Of a stretch of 64,000 bases of DNA, positions 41,672 through 49,990 are shown one piece after another. The stretch's first letter is position 1. Each line of letters begins with the position of its first letter. The DNA is taken from contig NZ_AOJE01000043.1 of NCBI RefSeq assembly GCF_000337915.1, positions 799 through 64,798 on the forward strand, read 5' to 3'. This DNA is from Halorubrum saccharovorum DSM 1137 (GTDB lineage: Archaea; Halobacteriota; Halobacteria; Halobacteriales; Haloferacaceae). Position numbers and translations under genes: made by a program. Under the pieces are notes generated by a model. It was not told the origin of the DNA. It searched no databases and worked only from the letters and a program-made list of their open reading frames with translations.

Positions 41672-42865
41672 ATGAACGCCGACGACTTCCCGACTCCGGA
41701 TGTCGACGTGGAATCCGTCGACCCGGAATCGCTCAAAGACCGTATCGACGCCGGCGAGGACGTGACGCTCCTCGACGCGCGTATGCAATCAGACTACGAG
41801 GAGTGGCGTATCGACGGTGAGAACGTCACGTCGATCAACGTCCCGTACTTCGAGTTCCTCGAGGACGACATCGACGAGGACGTCCTCGATCAGATACCCG
41901 ACGACCGCGAGGTGACCGTCCTGTGTGCGAAGGGCGGCGCCAGTGAGTACGTCGCGGGCACCCTCGCGGAACGCGGCTACGACGTCGACCACCTCGAAGA
42001 CGGCATGAACGGCTGGGCGAGCATCTACGAGGCCGTCGAAGTCGAGCGCTACGACGGCGCCGGCACGCTCCTCCAGTACCAGCGCCCCTCTTCGGGCTGT
42101 CTCGGCTACCTCCTCTACGACGACGGCGAGGCCGCCATCATCGACCCGCTGCGCGCCTTCACCGACCGCTACCTGGAGGACGCCGCGGAGCTGGGCGTCG
42201 ACCTGACGTACGCCCTGGACACCCACGTCCACGCCGACCACATCTCGGGGGTGCGCGACCTCGACGCGGAGGGCGTCGAGGGCGTCATTCCCGAGGCCGC
42301 CGTCGACCGCGGCGTCACGTACGCGGACGAACTGACGACGGCTGCCGACGGCGACACCTTCGATGTCGGTGACGCCGCCATCGAGGCCGTCTCCACGCCC
42401 GGCCACACGACCGGGATGACCTCGTACCTCGTCGACGACAGCCTGCTCGCGACCGGCGACGGGCTGTTCGTCGAGAGCGTCGCCCGCCCCGACCTCGAAG
42501 AGGGCGACGACGGCGCGCCCGACGCCGCGCGCATGCTCTACGAGTCGCTACAGGAGCGCGTGCTGACGCTGCCCGACGACACGCTCGTCGGTGGCGCGCA
42601 CTTCAGCGACGCCGCCGAGCCCGCCGCGGACGGCACCTACACCGCGCCCATCGGCGAGCTCGTCGAGGAGATGGACGCGCTCACGATGGACGAGGACGCG
42701 TTCGTCGACCTGATCCTCTCGGACATGCCGCCGCGGCCGGCCAACTACGAGGACATCATCGCGACGAACCTCGGCCAGAACGCCGTCGACGACGAGGAAG
42801 CGTTCACGCTGGAACTCGGGCCGAACAACTGCGCAGCCAGTCAGGACTCGCTCGCGGGTGACTAA
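41672..42865 (+). CDS. Rhodanese-metallo-beta-lactamase fusion, persulfide dioxygenase-like
   Basis: A 397-residue two-domain protein. The N-terminal rhodanese domain (about 10-120) has its sulfur-accepting Cys85 in VTVLCAKGGASEYVA. The C-terminal metallo-beta-lactamase domain holds THVHADHISG (185-194), STPGHTTGM and GGAHFSD, the iron ligands of ETHE1/persulfide-dioxygenase types. Such fusions oxidise glutathione- or protein-bound persulfide to sulfite. Family order is usually lactamase then rhodanese; here the rhodanese comes first. The YeeE gene follows 8 bp later. Confidence 0.87.
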   Translation: MNADDFPTPDVDVESVDPESLKDRIDAGEDVTLLDARMQSDYEEWRIDGENVTSINVPYFEFLEDDIDEDVLDQIPDDREVTVLCAKGGASEYVAGTLAERGYDVDHLEDGMNGWASIYEAVEVERYDGAGTLLQYQRPSSGCLGYLLYDDGEAAIIDPLRAFTDRYLEDAAELGVDLTYALDTHVHADHISGVRDLDAEGVEGVIPEAAVDRGVTYADELTTAADGDTFDVGDAAIEAVSTPGHTTGMTSYLVDDSLLATGDGLFVESVARPDLEEGDDGAPDAARMLYESLQERVLTLPDDTLVGGAHFSDAAEPAADGTYTAPIGELVEEMDALTMDEDAFVDLILSDMPPRPANYEDIIATNLGQNAVDDEEAFTLELGPNNCAASQDSLAGD

Positions 42866-42873
42866 CGACGCCG

Positions 42874-43431
42874 ATGGTCACTGACCCAGTACTGCTCCAG
42901 GCGGCCGCCGAGCTGTTCCCCAACGGGATCAGTCGCTACGCCGTCGGCGGACTGCTCGTCGGCCTCGGGACCGTCCTGATCTACGTCGGAACGGGAATCC
43001 CGGCCGGGGCGAGCACGTTCCTGGAGTCGACGCTGTCGTACGTCTCCGACCAGTCCCGCTTCCAGCAGTACGTCGGCTCGCGCGACTGGCGGCTCGTGTT
43101 CACGGCCGGCATCATCCTGGGCGGGCTGGCGTTCGCGGCGACGTTCCAGTCCGGGCTGGTCACGAGTTCGCTGTACGAGCCCGGGACGACCGGTCGGCTG
43201 TACGAGGTCGCCGGCGTGACGCTCTGGACGACCGACGTCCAGCCGTGGCGGCTGTTCCTCGGCGGCATCCTCGTCGGCATCGGAACCCGAATCGGCAAGG
43301 GCTGTACGTCCGGGCACGGCGTCTGCGGCGTCGGCTCGGCGTCGAAGACGTCGCTGGTCGGCGTGATGACGTTCCTGACCGTCGCCATCGGGACCGCCCA
43401 GGTCGTCGCAGCGCTGGGGGTGAGCCCATGA
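42874..43431 (+). CDS. YeeE/YedE-family permease, first half
   Basis: A 185-residue membrane protein with the YeeE/YedE (DUF395) motif IGKGCTSGHGVCGVGSASK, including the cysteines that in thiosulfate transporters of this family contact the substrate. It ends in a membrane span. The second half is encoded by the next gene, with which it overlaps by 4 bp. In bacteria both halves form one polypeptide (TsuA type), so the two haloarchaeal proteins probably assemble as a heterodimer to import thiosulfate or another sulfane donor. Confidence 0.88.
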   Translation: MVTDPVLLQAAAELFPNGISRYAVGGLLVGLGTVLIYVGTGIPAGASTFLESTLSYVSDQSRFQQYVGSRDWRLVFTAGIILGGLAFAATFQSGLVTSSLYEPGTTGRLYEVAGVTLWTTDVQPWRLFLGGILVGIGTRIGKGCTSGHGVCGVGSASKTSLVGVMTFLTVAIGTAQVVAALGVSP

Positions 43432-43886
43432 GCGACCGCCACCCGCTGTTCAAGCCGCTGATCTTCGTCGGCGGCATCGTGTTCGGCTTCGGGCTCGGGT
43501 TCAGCCACATGGCGCGGCCGGAAGTCGTGCTGAACTTCCTCCAGTTCGACGACCTCGGCCTCCCGTTCGTGATGTTCGGGGCCGCGATCGTCTCCGGGAT
43601 CGCGTTCGCGCTGCTGCCCCGGATCCGGGACGCCGCACCCCTCACGGGCGACCCCTACGAGCGGCGCCTGAAGCCGTTCGACCGGAACGTCTTGGTCGGC
43701 GGCGCCGTCTTCGGCGTCGGTTGGGGGCTCTCCGGCATCTGTCCGGGCGCCGCGTACGCGAGCCTCGGTGTCGGCAACGTCACGATCCTCTGGGCGCTCG
43801 CCGGGATGTTCCTCGGCGCGTACGCACAGGGCTACTGGCGGAGCCGCACCCGGGCGCGTGACACCGCCGCGACGAGCGCGGACTAA
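43428..43886 (+). CDS. YeeE/YedE-family permease, second half
   Basis: A 152-residue membrane protein matching the C-terminal half of YeeE/YedE, with GFGLGFSHMARPEVVLNFLQF near the start and GVGWGLSGICPGAAYASLG containing the second conserved cysteine. The ATG overlaps the stop of the first half (ATGA). Together the two supply all the conserved cysteines of the full-length permease. It is followed 8 bp later by a PiT-like permease gene. Confidence 0.88.
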   Translation: MSDRHPLFKPLIFVGGIVFGFGLGFSHMARPEVVLNFLQFDDLGLPFVMFGAAIVSGIAFALLPRIRDAAPLTGDPYERRLKPFDRNVLVGGAVFGVGWGLSGICPGAAYASLGVGNVTILWALAGMFLGAYAQGYWRSRTRARDTAATSAD

Positions 43887-43894
43887 CTTCCGTT

Positions 43895-45070
43895 ATGGAC
43901 CCCGCTCTCATCGCTCTCTTCGCCGGTGCAGCGCTCGCAAGCCTGTTCATGGCGTGGGTCATCGGCGCCGGATCGAGCGGCGCGACGCCGTACGCCCCCG
44001 CCGTCGGCGCGAACGCCATCGGGACGATGCGGGCCGCCTTCCTGGTCGGCATCTTCGGCTTCGCCGGCGCCGTTACCCAGGGCGGAAACGTCTCGGAAGC
44101 CGTCGGGAGCGGGCTCGTCGGCGGCATCAGCCTGCCCGTCGCCGGCGTCATCCTCGTGCTCGTGTTGGGTGCGGGGCTGATGGCGGTCGGTATCACGACC
44201 GGCTACCCGATCGCGACGGCGTTCACCGTGACCGGCGCCGTTATCGGCGTCGGCCTCGCTCTCGGCGGGTCGCCGGTCTGGCCGAAGTACCGCCAGATCG
44301 CCGCCGTCTGGGCGTTGACGCCGTTCGTCGGTGGCGGTATCGCGTTCGGAATCGCGAGCCTTCTCCCGCGTCCCGGCGTTCCCGAACGGTACAGCATCCC
44401 CGTCCTTACCGGGCTTGTCGGCGCCGTTCTCGTGAACATTCAGTTCAGCTTCCTGGGTGAAGGGAGCGCGGCGGGAACACTCCGCGGTTTCGGACAGCAG
44501 GTGCTGTCGGTCGACGGGCTCGCCTCGGCGCTCGGAATCACCGGCCTCGCTGCGCTAGCCGTCGCAACGGTCGTCTGGTGGGACGTGGGTCGCGACGAAC
44601 GGGGGGGGCTGCGGCGCGTGCTGCTGGCACTCGGGTCGCTCGTGGCGTTCTCCGCGGGCGGGAGCCAAGTGGGGCTCGCCGTCGGGCCGCTGCTGCCGCT
44701 GCTCGACGAGGTGGGGATGGTCTCGACGTTCGCCGTGCTCGTCGGCGGCGGCCTCGGAATGCTCGTCGGCTCGTGGACGGGCGCGCCGCGGATGATCAAG
44801 TCGCTCGCTCAGGACTACTCGTCGCTCGGCCCGCGGCGCTCCATCTCGGCGCTCGTGCCGTCGTTCCTGATCGCACAGCTGGCAGTCCTGCTCGGCGTCC
44901 CGGTCTCGTTCAACGAGATCGTCGTGTCCGCGATCATCGGGAGCGGTGCCGCTGTCGGCGGTCGGGAAGCTGTGGATGCCAGAAAGATTCTCCTGACAGT
45001 CGGGGCGTGGGCAGGGTCGTTCGTCCTGTCGTTCGGCCTCGCGTACGGCACCGCGCTCCTCCTCCTGTAA
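43895..45070 (+). CDS. PiT-family anion permease
   Basis: A 391-residue membrane protein of the inorganic phosphate transporter (PiT) family. The two family repeats are GATPYAPAVGANAIGTMRA at the N-terminus and APRMIKSLAQDYSSLGPRRS with SAIIGSGAAVGG at the C-terminus. About 10 spans are evident. Members carry phosphate, but the CysP branch carries sulfate. Its place right after the thiosulfate-permease halves makes a sulfur oxyanion a fair alternative. It is 8 bp from the upstream gene and in the same operon. Confidence 0.85.
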   Translation: MDPALIALFAGAALASLFMAWVIGAGSSGATPYAPAVGANAIGTMRAAFLVGIFGFAGAVTQGGNVSEAVGSGLVGGISLPVAGVILVLVLGAGLMAVGITTGYPIATAFTVTGAVIGVGLALGGSPVWPKYRQIAAVWALTPFVGGGIAFGIASLLPRPGVPERYSIPVLTGLVGAVLVNIQFSFLGEGSAAGTLRGFGQQVLSVDGLASALGITGLAALAVATVVWWDVGRDERGGLRRVLLALGSLVAFSAGGSQVGLAVGPLLPLLDEVGMVSTFAVLVGGGLGMLVGSWTGAPRMIKSLAQDYSSLGPRRSISALVPSFLIAQLAVLLGVPVSFNEIVVSAIIGSGAAVGGREAVDARKILLTVGAWAGSFVLSFGLAYGTALLLL

Positions 45071-45102
45071 CCCACAAATGAACCTGCTGAACTCACGAAC
45101 TA

Positions 45103-46389
45103 ATGCCTACGACAACTGAACTCGAACAGGGAATCCGCGAACACCTCGGGCAGTTCTCGCTGCACGTCCTGCTCGTCTTCGCGACGGGACTGACCATCGG
45201 CTCCGAACGAACCGTCGTCCCCGTGCTGGGGGAGGATGTCCTCGGCGTCGAGTCGTTCCTCGTGATCGGCTCGTTCGTCGTGTCCTTCGGCGTCGTGAAG
45301 TCGATCCTCAATCTCTACGCCGGCAAGTGGGGTGAGGAGTACGGTCGCAAACCCGTCCTCATCGCCGGGTGGGCGACTGCACTCCCGCTGCCGGTCATCC
45401 TCATCTTCGCCCCGAGCTGGGGCTGGATCACCGTCGGGAACATCCTGCTGGGTGTCAACCAAGCGTTGACCTGGAGCATGGCGATCAACGCGAAGATCGA
45501 CCTCGCGGGGCCCGACCAGCGCGGGCTCGCAGTCGGGATCGACGAGGCGTTCGGCTACACTGGCGTCGCCGTCGGTGCCTGGCTCACGGGCGCCATCGCC
45601 GGCCAGTGGAGTCTCCGGCCCGAACCGTTCTACTTCCTGGCTGTCGTGGTCGTGCTGGCGTTCCTCATCTCGATCTTCCTGATCAAGGAAACCGTTCAGT
45701 ACGCCCAAGCCGAGGGGGACGACGACCATCACGACGCGAACCTCCCGTTCAATGAGGTGCTGAAGCGCGCGACGTACGGCGACCGGACACTGTTCGCGGC
45801 GGCGCAGGCCGGCCACATCGAGAACTTCGTCGATACGCTGTTCTGGATCGCCGTCCCGCTGTACCTGACGAGCCAGGGGCTCGGTATCGCGGCGGTCGGG
45901 GTCGTCATCGGGGTCCACAGCGCGATGTACTTCCTCCAGATCGCGACCGGCGGGCTCGCGGACCGAATCGGTCGCCGTCCCCCCGTCATCGCCGGGATGT
46001 TCCTCGCGGGCGCGGGCGTCCTCGGAATGGCGCTCGTCGATGGCTACCTCCCGTGGGCCGCGCTGGCCGGCGTCTCCGGTCTGGGGATGGCGCTGCTGTA
46101 CCCGAACCTGATGACGGTTCCGAGCGATGCGGCCCACCCGACGTGGCGCTCGGCGGGCATGGGCGTCTACCGGATGTGGCGGGACTCCGGCTACGCCGTC
46201 GGCGCGGTCCTGATCGGACTCTCGATGGAGTTCGTGAACGTTGAAGCCGCGTTTTACCTGACCACTGGTCTGATGTTCGTTTCCGGCGCTGTGGTGTATC
46301 TCTGGATGGAGGAGACCCATCCCGAGTTCGGTACTCACGAGCCGCCCGCGCCTGCGGGAGCTGGAAGGGGAAGCGTCACTGAAGACTGA
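45103..46389 (+). CDS. MFS transporter of the sulfur island
   Basis: A 428-residue major facilitator protein with about 12 spans. GKWGEEYGRKPVLIAG is the loop-2/3 signature, and a basic loop follows helix 6 (KETVQYAQAEG). It lies 32 bp after the PiT-like gene on the same strand and probably belongs to its operon. The substrate is unknown; export of a sulfur product or import of an organic sulfur compound would suit the setting. Confidence 0.84.
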   Translation: MPTTTELEQGIREHLGQFSLHVLLVFATGLTIGSERTVVPVLGEDVLGVESFLVIGSFVVSFGVVKSILNLYAGKWGEEYGRKPVLIAGWATALPLPVILIFAPSWGWITVGNILLGVNQALTWSMAINAKIDLAGPDQRGLAVGIDEAFGYTGVAVGAWLTGAIAGQWSLRPEPFYFLAVVVVLAFLISIFLIKETVQYAQAEGDDDHHDANLPFNEVLKRATYGDRTLFAAAQAGHIENFVDTLFWIAVPLYLTSQGLGIAAVGVVIGVHSAMYFLQIATGGLADRIGRRPPVIAGMFLAGAGVLGMALVDGYLPWAALAGVSGLGMALLYPNLMTVPSDAAHPTWRSAGMGVYRMWRDSGYAVGAVLIGLSMEFVNVEAAFYLTTGLMFVSGAVVYLWMEETHPEFGTHEPPAPAGAGRGSVTED

Positions 46390-46489
46390 ATGCTCCGTTG
46401 GGGGCACGTCCCGTGGAACTCCCACGCGCCCTGAGAGCTGGCAAGGGCTGCCGACGCCCGACGATGTCGCAGCCCTGGTGTCGTCTCTC

Positions 46490-47329
46490 TCAGACTGCCC
46501 GGGGTGGCGGGACGAGAAAGACGTTTCCCGTTGCTTGTGCGACGATCTCCTCGGAGACACTCCCCAACAGGAGCCGTCGGATACGGCTTCTCCCTTTCGA
46601 CCCGACAAGGACCGCCGACGGTGTTACCTCAGATTCGACGGCGAGGATCTCGTCGGCGGGATCGCCGTGTCGGACCTCGATCCGCGTCTCGATGCCCCAG
46701 GTTTCCAGCGTGCTCGCACGCTCGGCCAGCCGCTCCCGTGGGTCGATGTCGGCGTCCTCGTCTTTCGGCGACCGAACGTGTACGAGCGCCGCCTCCTCGG
46801 TCGCGTGACGGAGGTAGGAGAAGGCGTCGAACGCTCGCTCGGCGTTCTCGGAGAAGTCCGTCGCGAAGAGCACCCGCCGGAAGAGGTCTTCTCGGAGCAC
46901 CTCCGGGTCGTCGGTCGCCCGCTCGACGCGGTTAACCAGTAACGGAACGACGGTCGTCCGCGCGAGGTTGCGGGCGGTCGAGCCGATGACACGGTTTTCC
47001 AACGGGCTCTGACCCCGTGAGCTGACGACCGATAGGTCGGCGTGGACGGTCTCAGCGATGCCGTTGATGCGTCGATACGGTGTCCCACGGACGACGTGAG
47101 TCTCGACGTCGAACCCGGCGGCCTCGATCACCTCCCGATACTGGTCTAGCCCGCGTCTGCGTCGCTCCTCGAAATTCACGCCGGGCATCCCGGAGTGGAC
47201 GTTCGCCGGAACGACCGTCACGAGGTGGATCGTATCGACGCCGATACGGCCCAGGCACTCGAGGCAGGTTTCGTTCTCTATCGCGGCCTCACTCGCAGCC
47301 GACAGGTCGGTCGCGCACAGGGCCCTCAT
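46490..47329 (-). CDS. Tandem universal stress protein (two UspA domains)
   Basis: A 279-residue protein with two UspA domains. Domain 1 (1-145) ends SSRGQSPLENRVIGSTARNLARTT, a G-x2-G-x9-G ATP-binding pattern. Domain 2 (155-279) ends VGSKGRSRIRRLLLGSVSEEIV. The ATG at 47329 is preferred to the start at 47359. It is convergent with the MFS gene. A stress role is the family norm. It is divergent from the small-protein/TauE operon, with the TATTGTG site at 47486 lying between. Confidence 0.85.
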   Translation of the reverse strand: MRALCATDLSAASEAAIENETCLECLGRIGVDTIHLVTVVPANVHSGMPGVNFEERRRRGLDQYREVIEAAGFDVETHVVRGTPYRRINGIAETVHADLSVVSSRGQSPLENRVIGSTARNLARTTVVPLLVNRVERATDDPEVLREDLFRRVLFATDFSENAERAFDAFSYLRHATEEAALVHVRSPKDEDADIDPRERLAERASTLETWGIETRIEVRHGDPADEILAVESEVTPSAVLVGSKGRSRIRRLLLGSVSEEIVAQATGNVFLVPPPRAV

Positions 47330-47483
47330 ATCGACACTTTCGTCGAGCGTCCACAACACGGTTTTGTTTGATTTTGTATAGGTAGCCGATACTCGGGACC
47401 CACGCCGAGCGGTTTCTCGAACCCCCGGAGCACTATACGTTCGCTGTAAGTTATCGGTACTCCAACCGAGGTTATCGGAATAT

Positions 47484-47492
47484 AGTATTGTG
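47484..47492 (+). promoter_or_regulatory. AGTATTGTG site ahead of the TauE operon
   Basis: TATAGTATTGTGCG at 47481-47494, about 100 bp ahead of the ATG at 47594 and about 155 bp ahead of the divergent UspA start at 47329. Confidence 0.5.
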
Positions 47493-47593
47493 CGTTTATC
47501 CCAAAACCGTTATAACCTCGAAGCGGGTAGGACGTATTGAGCAGAAATGTGCCAACAGCGAATATCCGTGTTCGGACGTTGGGGGGAGAATCG

Positions 47594-47758
47594 ATGCCGG
47601 GACTAGAGATTCCTACGTGGGACCCGGAGACAGCCTTGCTTATCGGCACGATTCTACTGGAAGCGATCGTGCTGTACGTGGGGTACGGCGGCCTCGAACG
47701 ACTCTTCGGGCCCTATCTGATGAATCTCTTAGTCGGAGGTGAATCGAATGCTCAATAG
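47594..47758 (+). CDS. Small membrane protein upstream of TauE/SafE
   Basis: A 54-residue protein with one membrane span (ALLIGTILLEAIVLYVGYGG) and a short polar tail. A strong ribosome-binding site (GGGGGGAG) lies 5 bp ahead of the ATG. Its stop lies inside the beginning of the TauE/SafE gene (11-bp overlap), which implies coupled translation. Similar small proteins precede this permease in haloarchaea, so it is probably a subunit or assembly partner of the permease. Confidence 0.72.
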   Translation: MPGLEIPTWDPETALLIGTILLEAIVLYVGYGGLERLFGPYLMNLLVGGESNAQ

Positions 47759-48806
47759 CCTCCTCGACGGGCTCGGCGCCTTGGGGACCAGCCCTGAAAT
47801 GATCGCTCTGTTCGTCGGGTTCGGCCTCGTCGTCGGGGTCCTGTTCGGGTTCTTCGGCATGGGCGGGTCGTTCCTCGTTACCCCCGCCCTGCTGATGCTG
47901 GATTACCCGGCGCCCGTCGCGGTCGGGAGCGGGATGGCGTTCGTCTTCGGGACGGCCGTCATCGCGACCCTGAAGCACCACGACCTCGGGCAGGTCGACT
48001 ACAAGCTCGGCGCGATCATGATCACCGGGACGACCATCGGGATCGAGGCCGGGCGCGCCAGCGTCTACTACCTCGAGTCGCTGGGACTCGCCGGCGGTAT
48101 CATCAGCGTCGCCTACGTGGTCCTACTCGGCGGCGTCGGAGCGATGGTGACCCGCGACGCCCTGAACAGTGACGGCGGCGATGGGATCGACCACGAGGCG
48201 TCTGACCGGGACCTCGACGAGTACGAGATCCCCGAAATCGCGAAGACGATTCAACAGACCGTTCGGATCCCGCCGATGGTGACGCTCCGCGGCGACGTCC
48301 GCGTCTCCGCGTGGGTCATCACCGCCGTGGCCTTCGCGACCGGTCTCCTGTCCGGCTTCCTCGGCGTCGGTGGCGGCTTCATCCGGATGCCGGCGATGAT
48401 CTACGCGATCGGTGTCCCCGTGCCCGTCGCCGTCGGCACCGACCTCTTCGAGATCGTCTTCTCCGGCGGTCTCGGAAGTTACCTCTACGGACAGGGCGGC
48501 GGCGTGAACCTCGGCATCGTCGCCCCGCTGCTGTTCGGGAGCGCCCTCGGTGCGCGTATCGGCTCCGCCGCGACCGCCGTCGTCGACGCTGACGGCATCA
48601 AGATCTACTTCGGCGGGATGCTCTTGATCGGTTCCATCGCGGTGGGTATCGGGGAGATCGGCTCCTACACCGGCAACCCGACTCTCGAGCTGCTCGGGTT
48701 GGTACTCGTCATCGGCGCGGCGGTCGTCGTCGCCTTCGCGATCCTCTACACGACGGTCTCGTCGCTCCGTCAGACGCGTCGGCAGGGGGCCACAGCGGCG
48801 GACTAA
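47748..48806 (+). CDS. TauE/SafE-family sulfite/sulfur anion exporter
   Basis: A 352-residue permease of the TauE/SafE family. Two repeats with glycine-rich openings are seen: VGVLFGFFGMGGSFLVTPAL and TGLLSGFLGVGGGFIRMPAM. A central cytoplasmic loop with acidic residues (GGDGIDHEASDRDLDEYE) is inserted between the halves. The family exports sulfite, sulfoacetate or related anions. Since the rhodanese-lactamase fusion should produce sulfite, export of sulfite is the likely job. The ATG at 47748 has GGAGGTGA 7 bp ahead. Confidence 0.87.
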   Translation: MLNSLLDGLGALGTSPEMIALFVGFGLVVGVLFGFFGMGGSFLVTPALLMLDYPAPVAVGSGMAFVFGTAVIATLKHHDLGQVDYKLGAIMITGTTIGIEAGRASVYYLESLGLAGGIISVAYVVLLGGVGAMVTRDALNSDGGDGIDHEASDRDLDEYEIPEIAKTIQQTVRIPPMVTLRGDVRVSAWVITAVAFATGLLSGFLGVGGGFIRMPAMIYAIGVPVPVAVGTDLFEIVFSGGLGSYLYGQGGGVNLGIVAPLLFGSALGARIGSAATAVVDADGIKIYFGGMLLIGSIAVGIGEIGSYTGNPTLELLGLVLVIGAAVVVAFAILYTTVSSLRQTRRQGATAAD

Positions 48807-48930
48807 CCCGTTCGTAGGTCAATCCACGTCCGTCGGGAGCGTTTTGTTCGTCTACCCCGTTGGGATTTCTAGGGCGACGGGTAGCCGTTATCGGGTACGT
48901 CCCATTTCACTCACTCTTGGTTCGTCGCAA

Positions 48931-48951
48931 AATTGTGCGAACTGTGCAAAA
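48931..48951 (+). promoter_or_regulatory. AATTGTGCG and TGTGCAAAA sites ahead of the HTH regulator
   Basis: AATTGTGCGA at 48931, inside a TCGCA-N6-TGCGA inverted repeat (48925-48940), and TGTGCAAAA at 48943-48951, which repeats one arm of the palindrome at 36324. The regulator start at 48991 is 40 bp away, which would fit autoregulation. Confidence 0.5.
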
Positions 48952-48990
48952 GTCTTTTAACCGCTCAGCACCTACGTGTTATCGATAACG

Positions 48991-49395
48991 ATGCCAGATT
49001 CGATGTCTGAACAGCTCCGCCGGGACATGGAGTGCGAGGGGCTGCTGGAGTGCTTCCACGGCCTCAAGGAACTCGATAAGGAGTGCTTCCGAGCGCTCGT
49101 CGAGTCCGGAGAACCGCTGACCGTCGACGAAATAGCCGAGTCAGTCGACCGCGAACGCTCGACCGCCTACCGCGCCGTCCAGCGGTTGCTACAGACCGGT
49201 TTCATCGAGAAAGAGCAGATCAACTACGACCAGGGCGGCTACTACCACGTCTACTCACCGACGGACCCCTCCAAGATCGCCGACGACATGCAGCGCCTGC
49301 TCAACGACTGGTACGCGAAGATGGGGCAGCTGATCCAGGAGTTCGAGACCAAGTACGAACAGTCCGAGGCTACGGCCCCCGCCGCCGAAAGCTAA
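48991..49395 (+). CDS. TrmB-like HTH regulator with three N-terminal cysteines
   Basis: A 134-residue regulator with a winged-helix core (PLTVDEIAESVDRERSTAYRAVQ) and a C-terminal helix likely to dimerise (LNDWYAKMGQLIQEFETKYE). Three cysteines lie ahead of the DNA-binding part: Cys15, Cys21 and Cys32 (MECEGLLECFHG ... DKECF), a layout that would suit a thiol or persulfide sensor. A TATA-like TCTTTTAA about 35 bp ahead supports the ATG at 48991. It lies between the TauE operon and the second thioredoxin gene, both with TATTGTG-type sites; it is the best candidate for the factor that binds them. Confidence 0.8.
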   Translation: MPDSMSEQLRRDMECEGLLECFHGLKELDKECFRALVESGEPLTVDEIAESVDRERSTAYRAVQRLLQTGFIEKEQINYDQGGYYHVYSPTDPSKIADDMQRLLNDWYAKMGQLIQEFETKYEQSEATAPAAES

Positions 49396-49401
49396 CTCCC
49401 T

Positions 49402-49446
49402 CGCTTCCCTCTCCTTCACTTCCCTCTCCTTCACTTCCCTCTACTT
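49402..49446 (+). repeat. Three tandem 15-bp pyrimidine repeats
   Basis: CGCTTCCCTCTCCTT, CACTTCCCTCTCCTT and CACTTCCCTCTACTT follow one another at 49402-49416, 49417-49431 and 49432-49446. The array begins 7 bp after the regulator stop codon. It is probably untranslated; a transcription-end or slippage-derived tract. Confidence 0.8.
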
Positions 49447-49545
49447 CGGGTCCATTACTCGCGGCGATCGGGGACTTTCCTGTGAGGCTCGGACACCGCC
49501 GTATGAGACACAGTTACGACCGCGACTCCTCGACCGTACCTAATG

Positions 49546-49574
49546 TTGTGTAATATTGTATTTTCTACACAATA
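49546..49574. promoter_or_regulatory. Inverted TTGTGTA/TACACAA with TATTGTA ahead of thioredoxin
   Basis: TTGTGTA (49546-49552) and TACACAA (49566-49572) form a perfect 7-bp inverted repeat around TATTGTA (49554-49560). The right arm extends to CACAATA (49568-49574), which is TATTGTG on the minus strand. The thioredoxin ATG follows 31 bp later. Confidence 0.6.
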
Positions 49575-49605
49575 CTTAATTGGTGCTGGCGCATACGTAC
49601 TGGTG

Positions 49606-49971
49606 ATGGCAACAGATACTGCATCCGACACCGGTACCGCGACCGCGAACGAACCGATCTACGTCGACGGACAGTCCCAACTCGACGACGTCGTCGCGGA
49701 ACGCGATGTCGTCCTCACGGACTTCTACGCCGACTGGTGTGGTCCGTGCCAAATGCTCGAACCGATCGTCGAGACGCTGGCTGCCGAGACCGGCGCGACT
49801 GTAGCGAAAGTCGACGTCGACGCCAACCAGCAACTAGCCGCTTCCTACGGCGTCCGAGGGGTTCCCACGCTTGTCCTGTTCGCCGGGGGTGAGCAGGTCG
49901 AGAAAGTCGTCGGTCTCCAGGGCGAAGACCAACTCCGCACGCTCATCGAAACCTACGTCGAATCACGCTGA
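49606..49971 (+). CDS. Thioredoxin
   Basis: A 121-residue thioredoxin with DFYADWCGPCQMLEP and GVPTLVLFAGG. It is very similar to the core of the protein encoded at 36373 (shared VDVDANQ and SYGVRGVPTLVLF) but has a shorter N-terminus. The two therefore probably arose by duplication inside the sulfur island. The ATG at 49606 follows the inverted repeat at 49546. It would reduce persulfides or disulfides in the cytoplasm. Confidence 0.9.
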   Translation: MATDTASDTGTATANEPIYVDGQSQLDDVVAERDVVLTDFYADWCGPCQMLEPIVETLAAETGATVAKVDVDANQQLAASYGVRGVPTLVLFAGGEQVEKVVGLQGEDQLRTLIETYVESR

Positions 49972-49990
49972 CCGGTGGACATCGACCGGG

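Noticed and set aside
45100-46608. A 502-residue open frame on the minus strand
   Set aside because: It is antisense to the MFS gene and its composition is a shadow of hydrophobic codons; no domain is seen.
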